From assembly GCA_964655355.1 (NCBI GenBank), contig CAZZMD010000018.1, positions 6,162 to 70,161 of the forward strand: DNA of 64,000 bases. The letters run 5' to 3'. Source of the DNA: CALGDE01 sp964655355 (GTDB taxonomy: Bacteria; Cyanobacteriota; Cyanobacteriia; CACIAM-69d). Of the stretch, positions 1-7,555 are shown piece after piece (position 1 is the stretch's first letter; each line of letters starts with the position of its first letter). The translations under genes and the position numbers were made by a program. The notes under the pieces were generated by a model. The model ran no database searches and had not been told where the DNA came from. It saw nothing but the letters and a program-made list of their open reading frames with translations.

Positions 1-228
1 CCGCCAGGTGAGCCCATCCGCCCGTCGCCAATCCCGTTGCCCTAAGGCTTCCTCCAACGCCGCCATCGTCGGTATTTTTTCCGATAGGGGCGTTGTCAAA
101 GGAGGCGGTTCAGCCGGTTTAAGGGTTGGTCCCTGGGCGATCGCATCCATACCCACCGGAACGATCGCAACTCCCAAAGCCAAGAGCCCCGTAATACCGA
201 TTAGCCTGGTCCGTCTTCGGTAAACCAT
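1..228 (-). CDS. Secreted GUN4-like protein, N-terminal part only (cut by window edge)
   Basis: The reading frame opens at ATG 228-226 and stays open for 76 codons to base 1, so only the N-terminus is in the window. A basic start (MVYRRR) is followed by a hydrophobic stretch at residues 9-26, which looks like a signal peptide or membrane anchor, and then a proline-rich linker. The last 20 or so residues (IPTMAALEEALGQRDWRRAD, then GLTWR) match the opening helix pattern of GUN4 domains, where an LEEAL..GDW..AD..T motif starts the porphyrin-binding fold. GUN4 itself assists magnesium chelatase, but membrane-anchored or secreted GUN4-like proteins often have no known role. The GUN4 assignment rests on this short stretch only; coding status is more certain than function. 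Confidence 0.6.
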   Translation of the reverse strand, partial: MVYRRRTRLIGITGLLALGVAIVPVGMDAIAQGPTLKPAEPPPLTTPLSEKIPTMAALEEALGQRDWRRADGLTWR

Positions 229-399
229 TTCAAAAAGACAAGCATTTGCAAACAGCTTAGGCGATCCACCCTACCTCGGGGGTCCAAAAAAAGGGGGCGA
301 TCGCAACTTTCTGAGTCGCCATCACCCCACCGATAATCAACCTTGCAACTTTCTGACCAGCTATCTTCCGGTCTAAACAATCACACCAGAAACCTTTCC

Positions 400-1140
400 C
401 TAAGCAACCGGTGCATCATTCTTCTTACGACGAGCGATCGCCCCAACGGCCAAACCCGCCAAGCCCAGCACCATTCCCGGCTCAGGCACATCCACCGTCT
501 CCTCGCCGTACACCAGCTTCACCTGGTACGCCAACCGAGAATTCTTAGGCGGATCGATATTCTCATCCCAGCTCATAATCGACTGACCCGTCAGCTCGAA
601 AGCCCCATCGATATCGCCAATGTGGAAATAGCTGGCATCGAAAAAGCCACAATTTGTAGGTGACGTACAAACCGAAGAGACATCCGAAACCGACTCCGAA
701 GCGCCCCCATTATCAAACGTCAGGTTCTGCAAAACAATGCTGGAACCATTTAGGCGAGCCGTGGTGCGCAGGTACAAATCCGAAAAATCACGCTCCACTG
801 AGGTGGTTTCCAAAACCGTGTCACCCACGGTGTAAGTCAAGGTATTGATGCCGTCAAACACCACTGAGAAATCCACCACACCACCATTTTCCCAGAGGAA
901 ATTACTCTCATCGAACGTGGCAGTATTCGCCCCATTGTGGATATTCACCTCATGGGTCGCGGAGGTCAGTCCCCCATCGCCCCAACGGCTCTCGGGAGAC
1001 ATCGCCTCCTCCACATTGCGATCTTCGAATTCTTGAGCGGTCAAAGGACCGTGCAAGGTAAATGCGTTAGCAGTAGGGGCCAAAGCCAAAGTCGCAGCGG
1101 CAGCCAAACCTAAAGTTTTGAAGTGATTGAAAGTCAGCAT
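400..1140 (-). CDS. PEP-CTERM sorting-domain surface protein
   Basis: A secreted protein of 246 residues of unknown function. Residues 1-26 form a signal peptide (hydrophobic core LGLAAAATLALA, likely cleavage after ANA). The C-terminus carries a complete PEP-CTERM signal: VPEP near residue 218, a glycine/alanine-rich hydrophobic helix, then the basic tail ARRKK. Proteins with this tail are recognised by an exosortase, cleaved, and usually placed at the surface or in the extracellular matrix. No exosortase gene is in the window. The middle part is rich in Ser, Thr, Asn and Asp and predicted to be beta-structured; I do not recognise a named domain. A row of about 11-bp-spaced TTCA boxes lies 140-195 bp upstream, resembling the array in front of the second PEP-CTERM gene at 60164-60940, so the two are probably co-regulated. 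Confidence 0.88.
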   Translation of the reverse strand: MLTFNHFKTLGLAAAATLALAPTANAFTLHGPLTAQEFEDRNVEEAMSPESRWGDGGLTSATHEVNIHNGANTATFDESNFLWENGGVVDFSVVFDGINTLTYTVGDTVLETTSVERDFSDLYLRTTARLNGSSIVLQNLTFDNGGASESVSDVSSVCTSPTNCGFFDASYFHIGDIDGAFELTGQSIMSWDENIDPPKNSRLAYQVKLVYGEETVDVPEPGMVLGLAGLAVGAIARRKKNDAPVA

Positions 1141-1278
1141 GAGAGTTATGGGGAGAGCAAAGATCTCGAGAGCAAGAGAGTGTTAATCAAGAGCGGTTCC
1201 GATGGGAGAGATGTGTCCACCGCTCGTTAATCCAACCTTATCAAGCCCAGCAGGCAAATACTCGCCGCAATCCCAGGT

Positions 1279-1335
1279 TTCACCGAATCTTCAAGAACTT
1301 CACGCCCCCTTGATAGAAGCTTCACCACAACTTCA
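1279..1335 (-). promoter_or_regulatory. Array of 11-bp-spaced TTCA boxes upstream of PEP-CTERM gene
   Basis: On the + strand TTCA starts at 1279, 1290, 1299, 1321 and 1332, and TTGA at 1310. The steps 1279-1290 and 1299-1310-1321-1332 are exactly 11 bp, one DNA helical turn. Several copies read CTTCA followed by CC or AA, close to but not the same as the cyanobacterial Pho box (8-bp CTTAACCT-like repeats every 11 bp). This geometry is typical of OmpR/PhoB-class response regulators binding side by side. The target is inferred to be the gene starting at 1140 on the minus strand. A comparable array precedes the other PEP-CTERM gene. Confidence 0.5.
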
Positions 1336-1400
1336 AACATCCCAAAGCAGCACTCAGCAGACAGCACAGGCGCGGACGATACAGGCGCAAACGGCTACCG

Positions 1401-1799
1401 CTATAGAGTCTGTAGATATCCCAATAAATCTGCCATATCCTGGGGACCCGGTTGGAATTGGGGCATCGGCGGTGTTTTACCGCTCACCACCTGCTCCACC
1501 AGTTGACGCTTGGACTTGCGATCGCTCACCCCTTGCAAACTAGGGCCCACCCGTCCCGCCGCATCGGCCCCATGGCAAGTGCTGCAATTCATCATAAAAA
1601 TCTCACCGCCGCGGTCCGCATCCCCCACCAACGCCAACACCTCTTGGGTGTAGGGATCCAAAGCCTGCGATCGCCACCCCAGCAGCCCAACAACCAGCGC
1701 TAACACCACCGCAAAACTCGCCAATAGCCATCCCATCCATTGGGGACGGGGACCACCACCGGTCTGCTGGGAACTCGTTTGGGAAGCAAAACTGTCCAA
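1401..1799 (-). CDS. cytM: Cytochrome cM-like, membrane-anchored class I c-type cytochrome
   Basis: A 132-residue protein with a short Ser/Gln-rich N-terminus, one transmembrane segment at about 22-41, and a class I cytochrome c domain facing the lumen or periplasm. The haem-binding motif CSTCH is at residues 72-76 and the likely axial Met is in PMPQF near residue 112. Length, anchor position and the segment LDPYTQEVL before the haem domain match cyanobacterial cytochrome cM, a low-potential cytochrome linked to respiration and to suppression of photosynthesis under stress or mixotrophy. The frame begins at TTG 1799; the first ATG (1736) would fall inside the membrane segment, so TTG is preferred. 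It is transcribed in the same direction as the PEP-CTERM gene but separated by 260 bp. Confidence 0.78.
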   Translation of the reverse strand: MDSFASQTSSQQTGGGPRPQWMGWLLASFAVVLALVVGLLGWRSQALDPYTQEVLALVGDADRGGEIFMMNCSTCHGADAAGRVGPSLQGVSDRKSKRQLVEQVVSGKTPPMPQFQPGPQDMADLLGYLQTL

Positions 1800-1909
1800 A
1801 TTAGGCGCGTCTGAACGCTATTGTAAAGAACCGCTAACTCTCGCCCGCAAAAAACCTCAGCGATCGCCCCCCATCCAACAGGGTCTGATCACCAAAGCGC
1901 GGTAGAGAC

Positions 1910-1970
1910 GGACTTTCATTCTGCCAGAGTTTGTTCATGACTCAGCACAAACTCAGCACAATGAAAGTTC
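1910..1970. other. Two-tier inverted repeat in intergenic DNA
   Basis: An outer inverted repeat ACTTTCATT (1912-1920) / AATGAAAGT (1960-1968), extendable by one G-U and one G-C pair, encloses a second one, GAGTTTGT (1927-1934) / ACAAACTC (1947-1954). The internal loops are 6 and 5 nt and the apical loop is 12 nt. A direct repeat CTCAGCACAA (1941-1950 and 1952-1961) overlaps the inner arm. There is no T-run directly after either end, so a simple terminator is unlikely. It lies upstream of the cytochrome gene and could be an operator or a structured RNA. Confidence 0.45.
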
Positions 1971-2090
1971 TTATTCAATAACATAACGCAAAACCAAGCC
2001 CCCTCAACGCCTAACCCAGCAACGGTACCCCCCAGCCTGTCTGACCTCGGCCTCCTCCGATCGCCCTCCACGACAGCCCCAGTCCTTCAC

Positions 2091-2540
2091 CTAAGCTTTC
2101 TTTTTTAACTTCCGTTCTCGCCGAGCCTCATACATCGTCTGGGGCAACACCCCCACCAACCGCGCCAGGACTACATCAGGAACCCGCTGCACATCCGTCT
2201 TCTGGAAAAACTGCTCAAACTGCTCCAAAATTTTCTGCGATCGCAGATGATTATTCTCCAAAGACGTGGATCGGCTAATCAACTTCAGCCACTGCAGACG
2301 AATGCGATACCCCGTCAACACCTCATCAACCGACTTGGGGGTGACCAACACCAAATTGCCCAAGGGGATCACACTCTTACAATTTTTCTGATCAAGGGGC
2401 GTTGAGACAACCGCACCTGGGCCCGCAAACTCAGCGGAATGCTCACCCAGAAGGATGATCCCACCAGCTTTTCGGCTACTAACCACCTGGCAGGGGCCAT
2501 TGCAAATTTGCTCAACCAAGGGGGGAGAAGAATCGTTCAC
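2091..2540 (-). CDS. Unknown protein with HTH-like C-terminus
   Basis: A 149-residue soluble protein that I do not recognise as a named family. The N-terminal half is a small globular region with Cys-Asn-Gly-Pro-Cys (CNGPC) near residue 13 and a glycine-rich segment (SRKAGGIILLGEHSAEFAGP). The C-terminal segment VPDVVLARLVGVLPQTMYEA followed by a very basic tail (RRERKLKKKA) resembles the recognition helix region of Crp/Fnr-type winged helices (pattern LAxLVGxxPxTxxRxRR), but the cyclic-nucleotide-binding fold is absent. A DNA-binding role is therefore only a guess. Codon use and the ATG start look normal. Neighbours give no clue; the upstream 280 bp hold no other gene. Confidence 0.6.
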   Translation of the reverse strand: MNDSSPPLVEQICNGPCQVVSSRKAGGIILLGEHSAEFAGPGAVVSTPLDQKNCKSVIPLGNLVLVTPKSVDEVLTGYRIRLQWLKLISRSTSLENNHLRSQKILEQFEQFFQKTDVQRVPDVVLARLVGVLPQTMYEARRERKLKKKA

Positions 2541-2824
2541 CGGGTCAGTACAAGCTCTATGGGGACTGGAGTTGGGGCTAGGGAAAGCGGTTAAACCGGA
2601 GCATACGACTCAGGAAGTCAGAGTGAGTTGGGGATACGCTCTGGAGAGGACGTTACTCTGGCGTGGGTAGTTTATGGACCGAACAGTCGGGGGGGAAGAC
2701 GAAGGGAGACAGCACCGTAAGGGGAAGCCTGCGCACAATCATAACCCCAGTTTCTGGGGAGCTGACCCGCCCATGGCACCGTGGATGATTAATTCCACTT
2801 CTACTATAAAAACAACTCACACGC
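2541..2824. other. Intergenic stretch, promoter region of the 2091-2540 gene
   Basis: No coding region on either strand is supportable here. It is upstream of the minus-strand gene at 2091-2540. A TATAGT-like hexamer can be read on the minus strand near 2800-2808, but without a clear -35 partner I do not call a promoter. Confidence 0.4.
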
Positions 2825-3088
2825 TCACGCCCCAGACAGGCAGCGATTCTGAGTCTTCGGGATAACGCTTCGGGATAACGCTTCGGGAGAATCTAGAGCG
2901 ATCGCCCCTCCCACGGCGGATCCCAGAATCGGACAGCCAGCAACGCTGGTCCCAAGCCCGTTAACGGTCCCGTTCAAGGCGTGAAATGCCCTACCCCAAA
3001 TGTTCCCAAACTGTTCGATATTTCGTGCTGCACTGGCATTACCGTGGTGGTTGACACAGCAAGCCCAGGCCCTGAAAACGATGCACAC
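2825..3088 (-). pseudogene. Possible TnpB (IS200/IS605-type) C-terminal remnant
   Basis: An 87-codon frame contains CCVNHHGNASAARNIEQFG. This resembles the end of TnpB proteins, where a zinc-ribbon Cys pair is followed by HDRDxNAAxNI with the last RuvC aspartate. Here the DRD tripeptide and most zinc-ribbon cysteines are missing, and nothing upstream in any minus-strand frame restores the rest of the protein. The tail contains a 13-bp duplication that encodes EALSRSVIP. I read it as a decayed fragment of a transposon-associated nuclease gene. It could also be chance similarity in a short frame. Confidence 0.4.
2855..2888. repeat. 13-bp tandem repeat, 2.6 copies
   Basis: CTTCGGGATAACG occurs at 2855-2867 and 2868-2880, followed by a partial copy CTTCGGGA at 2881-2888. 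It lies in the decayed region and belongs to the class of short tandem duplications seen in many gaps of this window. Confidence 0.85.
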
Positions 3089-3386
3089 TGGGGTCTAATT
3101 TACCCCAACAGAATCCCTATTCAGAACCTCCCAGGGAAAGGAACCCCCATCGATGGATGATCGACGGATGATGGAGCGCCGATCGCCCCAAGGCTGAGTC
3201 ACCATAGACGGCCCCAAAGCTCGCAGCAGTTCCAATAAACACTCTCCCTTGTGCGCGCAGAACAATGATCGCTGGCTATACCCCTCAAACTGTTTACGAC
3301 GGATCCGCTGGGTAAAGAGTCGAGTAAAGACTGGGTAAAGAATTGATGCAGCCTATGCCCAACTCGTTCGTCCAACATATCCGGTA
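3089..3386. other. Decayed intergenic DNA
   Basis: No intact gene. On the minus strand a frame starting with ATG at about 3376 (MLDERVGHRLHQFFTQ) and a second frame further on (RIRRKQFEGYSQRSLF) look protein-like but are out of phase with each other. The shift lies at a triplicated TAAAGA segment (3315-3345), so this may be a small gene broken by a repeat-associated frameshift. I cannot name it. Confidence 0.3.
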
Positions 3387-4157
3387 CTAATACCTTCTAG
3401 GCAGGGTTTTACGCATCAGGAGTCGTCGCGATCGCCCGAGGGTTTGGGTGAACCAATTTCCCAAGACCGCCTCCGTCTCGTAGCCTACACTGCGGTAAAG
3501 CCGCCGCGCCCCCTGATTGTTTTCCAACACATGGAGATAGGTCGCAGAAAAGCCCCATTGACGGGCCAAGCGATCGCATTCTTCCAGGAGCGCGGTCGCA
3601 ATCCCTTGGCGGCGATGGTCCTGATCGATCGCCAGATTGGACACATAAAGATAGGTCGGCGATCCCAACCCCAGGGGAAACGGGGTTTTAGCCGTCATCT
3701 CCACCGTGCCAACGATAGGAGAAACAGCGACACTCGGGCCACTAGACCGACCGGAATGGCTCCCGATATCCCTGATATCCCTTTCCATAGAAGACCGAAG
3801 ATCATGGAGCCGACAGGGCGATCGCTCACGGGAGGGGGAAGATGTGGGCGATCGCTGGCCCCCATTCTCCCCAGAACGAGTCCCAAGGGCCACCAGACAC
3901 ACATAATGCCGGCCAGGATGCCGTAGACGATGGCTCAGATCTTCATAGATCCCTGCCCGGAGCAAGGGATATAACCACCCCAGCCATCCTGTGGAATGGT
4001 GAAAACTTCGAGCTAAAAGATCCGTCAGCAGCCCCACATCGTGGCGTTGGGCTCGGCAAATGGTGATGGGAAGAGTTGGGGAAGAAGTCGAGGGAGCCAT
4101 GGGAAAGGCACCATAACGCGGTGGCAATAACGCAGCGGCAGACCGAGCTAGGTGCAC
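3387..4157 (-). CDS. GNAT-family N-acetyltransferase with low-complexity insert
   Basis: A predicted acetyl-CoA-dependent acyltransferase. The C-terminal half has the full GNAT signature: YVSNLAIDQDHRRQGIATAL (beta4 and the acetyl-CoA pyrophosphate loop R-R-Q-G-I-A) and YLHVLENNQGARRLYRSVGY. The N-terminal strand-helix part is at about residues 30-95. Between them, about residues 93-148, is an insert rich in Ser, Arg, Gly and Pro (for example SPTSSPSRERSPC) that is not part of the fold and probably forms a disordered loop. The open frame starts at GTG 4157; ATG 4100 is equally plausible, removes 19 residues and keeps the whole domain. A 15-bp tandem duplication overlaps the GTG. The acceptor could be a protein N-terminus (RimI-like) or a small amine; the sequence does not decide. 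Confidence 0.8.
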   Translation of the reverse strand: MHLARSAAALLPPRYGAFPMAPSTSSPTLPITICRAQRHDVGLLTDLLARSFHHSTGWLGWLYPLLRAGIYEDLSHRLRHPGRHYVCLVALGTRSGENGGQRSPTSSPSRERSPCRLHDLRSSMERDIRDIGSHSGRSSGPSVAVSPIVGTVEMTAKTPFPLGLGSPTYLYVSNLAIDQDHRRQGIATALLEECDRLARQWGFSATYLHVLENNQGARRLYRSVGYETEAVLGNWFTQTLGRSRRLLMRKTLPRRY

Positions 4158-4189
4158 AGTCTGGGGATTAGCAGTCTGGGGATTAGCAG
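4157..4189. repeat. 15-bp tandem repeat, 2.2 copies
   Basis: CAGTCTGGGGATTAG is present at 4157-4171 and 4172-4186, followed by CAG. It sits at the 5' end of the GNAT gene. Confidence 0.9.
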
Positions 4190-4214
4190 AAGTATCGGAC
4201 AGTCAAGGTAGAAA

Positions 4215-4652
4215 TTATTGCGCCATGGCAGACAATTCCTGCTGTAGCGGCACAATCAGCGATGATCGCCCCACCAACGTGACGGACTTCCCCTGCCACT
4301 TCACAAAAATGCGTCCAGTGGTCCACTGTTGCCAGCCCGATCGCCGATAACTCTGGAAATCCTCGTCCGCCTTAAATTCATTATCCAGCTCATAGCCCCG
4401 TTCCCTAAGGGCAGACTCTAAGGTCTTCCGGAGCGCCTTCGGATTACTGGCAGAGACAGCATACTCAACGGTGCGATTGAAGTAGGTAGCAACGATCGCT
4501 AACACAAACCCAATGGGCACAGCAGCCTGGACCGATTGGCCACTGAAAGGGCTTTCATGGAGGGCTTGGGCCCCAACAATGGCAGAGATCACCATACAGC
4601 CCAGAAAGTAGTACAGAAAGACGACAAAAATGTTAGGACCGATTTGGGTCAT
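4215..4652 (-). CDS. Two-helix membrane protein of unknown function
   Basis: A 145-residue protein with two transmembrane helices (NIFVVFLYYFLGCMVISAIV and AAVPIGFVLAIVATYF) and a cytosolic C-terminal part rich in charged residues. The second half (ALRERGYELDNEFKADEDF, then WTTGRIFVKWQGKSVTLVGR) looks like a small beta-barrel comparable to PH-like membrane-associated domains, but I cannot name a family. The frame is open further upstream to 4814; I chose ATG 4652 (MTQIGPNIFVVF) because it begins just before the first membrane helix and the upstream part is Arg-rich and not protein-like. The gene diverges from clpB with about 230 bp between starts. Confidence 0.6.
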   Translation of the reverse strand: MTQIGPNIFVVFLYYFLGCMVISAIVGAQALHESPFSGQSVQAAVPIGFVLAIVATYFNRTVEYAVSASNPKALRKTLESALRERGYELDNEFKADEDFQSYRRSGWQQWTTGRIFVKWQGKSVTLVGRSSLIVPLQQELSAMAQ

Positions 4653-4882
4653 AGGACACAGGCGCAGGGCGCTGAGGATAGCTCTAAGGTTCTCTGAGGT
4701 AGTTTCTCTGAGGTTTATTAAAGCGGTTTTTCGGCGTCTGTCGGAGAACCCCACCCGAATCGCCGCAACCGCCGAACGTCTAATCGCCCCCCAGGTCTCT
4801 ACAATTTTGAACATAGCCGCCCCGTCTCCCCTTGGGGACTTGACGGCTCAATGGTGCCCCGGCGCATGGAGTGTGGACAACA

Positions 4883-7507
4883 ATGCAACCGAACGATCCC
4901 AATAAATTTACGACCAAAGCATGGGAAGCGATCGCCCGCTGTCCCGATTTGGTAAAGCAAGCCAACCATCAACAGCTGGAGTCAGAGCATTTGATGAAAG
5001 CGCTGCTAGAGCAGGAAGGGCTAGCGAGCAGCATTTTGACCAAAGCCGAGGTGCCGGTCCAACGGGCGCGCGATTTCACAGAGCAATTTATTGCCAAACA
5101 GCCCAAGGTGAAGGGCGGGAGTTCGTCGGTCTATCTGGGGCAAAGCTTAGACAAAACCCTAGACCGCGCAGACGCAGCCCGAAAATCCATGGGGGATGAC
5201 TACATCTCCATCGAGCATTTGCTCTTGGGCTATGCCCAGGACAATCGCTTTGGCACCGGATTTTTTAAGGAATTTCGCTTAGATGAAAATAAACTAAAGC
5301 AAGCGATTCAGCAGGTGAGGGGGAATCAAACGGTGAGCGATCGCGATCCTGAGGGCAAATACGAAGCGCTAGAGAAATACGGCCGCGATCTGACCGATTG
5401 GGCCCGGGAAGGCAAGCTAGATCCGGTGATTGGTCGGGACGATGAAATTCGCCGCACAATCCAGATTTTGTCCCGGCGCACCAAAAATAACCCGGTCCTG
5501 ATCGGGGAACCCGGCGTCGGTAAAACCGCGATCGCCGAGGGCCTCGCCCAACGGATTGTGGCGGGCGATGTCCCGGAATCCTTACAGGAACGTCAGCTTA
5601 TCGCCCTGGATATGGGAGCCTTAATCGCCGGCGCAAAATATCGCGGGGAATTTGAAGAGCGCCTGAAAGCGGTGTTGAAGGAAGTCACCGATTCCGCCGG
5701 TCAAATCATTCTGTTTATTGACGAAATCCATACTGTCGTCGGCGCAGGGGCAACCCAGGGCGCGATGGATGCGGGCAACCTGTTGAAGCCAATGCTAGCC
5801 CGGGGTGAGCTGCGCTGTATTGGTGCCACGACCTTAGATGAATATCGGAAATATATCGAGAAAGACGCAGCCCTAGAGCGACGTTTCCAACAGGTTTTCG
5901 TCGACCAGCCCTCCGTGGAGGATACGATTTCCATCCTGCGGGGACTCAAGGATCGCTACGAAACCCACCACAACGTCAAAATTTCCGACAGCGCCCTAGT
6001 GGCAGCCGCCACCCTATCCACCCGCTACATCAGCGATCGCTTCCTGCCCGACAAAGCGATCGACCTGGTGGACGAGGCTGCGGCCAAACTCAAAATGGAA
6101 GCCACCTCCAAGCCAGAGGAACTGGATGAAGTGGATCGCAAAATCCTGCAGCTCGAAATGGAAAAGCTATCGCTTCAGAAGGAAAGTGATGCTGCCTCGC
6201 GCGATCGCCTGGCTCGATTGGAAAAAGAACTGGCGGACTTCAAAGAACAGCAAAGTGGCTTCAATGCCCAATGGCAGTCTGAAAAAGACATTTTGGATCA
6301 CCGCAAAGAATTAAAAGAAGCGGTCGATCAAGTGGAGGTAGAAATCCAGCAAGCGGAACGCGACTACGACCTCAATAAAGCCGCCGAACTAAAATTTGGC
6401 AAGCTCACCCAACTGCAACAGGAACTAGACGAAACCGAAGCCAAATTACTCGCCTCCCAGGAGAGCGGTCAATCCCTGCTGCGGGAAGAAGTCACCGAAG
6501 AAGACATCGCCGAAATCATCGCCAAATGGACCGGCATTCCCATCAGTAAGCTCGTCGCCTCTGAGATGGAGCGGCTGTTGAATTTGGAAGAAGAACTCCA
6601 CAATCGGGTGATTGGCCAAGGGGAAGCCGTCACCGCCGTTGCCGACGCCATCCAGCGATCGCGCGCCGGTCTCGCCGACCCCAACCGCCCGATCGCCAGC
6701 TTTATTTTCCTCGGTCCCACCGGCGTCGGAAAAACCGAACTGGCAAAGGCATTGGCAGGCTATCTATTTGATACCGACGAAGCCATGGTCCGCATCGACA
6801 TGTCGGAATACATGGAAAAACACGCCGTTTCTCGGCTAATTGGAGCCCCCCCCGGATATGTCGGCTACGACGAAGGGGGACAACTCACGGAAGCCGTACG
6901 CCGCCGGCCATACTCGGTGATTTTGTTTGATGAAATCGAAAAAGCCCACCCCGATGTGTTCAACATCATGTTGCAAATCCTGGACGACGGGCGAGTCACC
7001 GACTCCCAAGGTCGAACGGTAGATTTCAAGAATTCCATCCTGATTATGACCAGTAATATTGGATCCCAATTCATCCTCGATGTCGTCGGCGATAACTCCC
7101 AATACGACGAAATGCGATCGCGGGTACTGACCGCATTACGCTCCGAATTTCGCCCAGAATTCCTGAACCGCATCGACGACCTGATCATCTTCCACGCCCT
7201 CGAAAAATCCCAACTGCGCAAAATTGTCGGTCTACAGGTGGACCGCCTCCGCAAACGCCTAGGCGAGCGCAAAATCACCCTCAAACTCTCCGACGAAGCC
7301 ACCACCTTCCTAGCCGAAGTGGGCTACGACCCCACCTACGGCGCACGCCCATTGAAGCGAACCATCCAAAAAGAACTCGAAACCGCGATCGCCAAAGGAA
7401 TTTTGCGAGGAGAATTCATCGACGGCTGCGTCATTTTTGCGGACGTAGAAAACGAGCGACTAACCTTCAAAAAACTCTCGGGAGATTTGATTTCTGTAGG
7501 AACTTAG
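4883..7507 (+). CDS. clpB: ATP-dependent disaggregase ClpB
   Basis: A Hsp100 chaperone of about 874 residues that pulls polypeptides out of aggregates together with DnaK. Domains in order: Clp_N repeats (1-145), first AAA+ domain with Walker A GEPGVGKTA (about 207-215) and arginine-finger region, a long coiled-coil middle domain rich in Glu, Lys and Gln (about 405-530), and the second AAA+ domain with Walker A GPTGVGKTE (about 611-619), ending in the D2-small domain. All nucleotide-binding motifs are intact. The frame opens at GTG 4871, but ATG 4883 (MQPNDPNKFTTKAW) matches the conserved N-terminus of cyanobacterial ClpB. No CIRCE element is visible in the short upstream region. The middle domain and full length distinguish it from ClpC. 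Confidence 0.97.
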   Translation: MQPNDPNKFTTKAWEAIARCPDLVKQANHQQLESEHLMKALLEQEGLASSILTKAEVPVQRARDFTEQFIAKQPKVKGGSSSVYLGQSLDKTLDRADAARKSMGDDYISIEHLLLGYAQDNRFGTGFFKEFRLDENKLKQAIQQVRGNQTVSDRDPEGKYEALEKYGRDLTDWAREGKLDPVIGRDDEIRRTIQILSRRTKNNPVLIGEPGVGKTAIAEGLAQRIVAGDVPESLQERQLIALDMGALIAGAKYRGEFEERLKAVLKEVTDSAGQIILFIDEIHTVVGAGATQGAMDAGNLLKPMLARGELRCIGATTLDEYRKYIEKDAALERRFQQVFVDQPSVEDTISILRGLKDRYETHHNVKISDSALVAAATLSTRYISDRFLPDKAIDLVDEAAAKLKMEATSKPEELDEVDRKILQLEMEKLSLQKESDAASRDRLARLEKELADFKEQQSGFNAQWQSEKDILDHRKELKEAVDQVEVEIQQAERDYDLNKAAELKFGKLTQLQQELDETEAKLLASQESGQSLLREEVTEEDIAEIIAKWTGIPISKLVASEMERLLNLEEELHNRVIGQGEAVTAVADAIQRSRAGLADPNRPIASFIFLGPTGVGKTELAKALAGYLFDTDEAMVRIDMSEYMEKHAVSRLIGAPPGYVGYDEGGQLTEAVRRRPYSVILFDEIEKAHPDVFNIMLQILDDGRVTDSQGRTVDFKNSILIMTSNIGSQFILDVVGDNSQYDEMRSRVLTALRSEFRPEFLNRIDDLIIFHALEKSQLRKIVGLQVDRLRKRLGERKITLKLSDEATTFLAEVGYDPTYGARPLKRTIQKELETAIAKGILRGEFIDGCVIFADVENERLTFKKLSGDLISVGT

Positions 7508-7555
7508 TTTCTACTAATAGAACCCGGCCCTAATGCCTTATACCCCACCCGCCCC

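Noticed and set aside
1202..1543. 113-codon Gln/Thr/Ser-rich + strand ORF
   Set aside because: It runs antisense into cytochrome cM and through the TTCA box array; composition is explained by the repeats.
4653..4882. Possible CIRCE or other heat-shock element before clpB
   Set aside because: No TTAGCACTC-N9-GAGTGCTAA or similar dyad was found.
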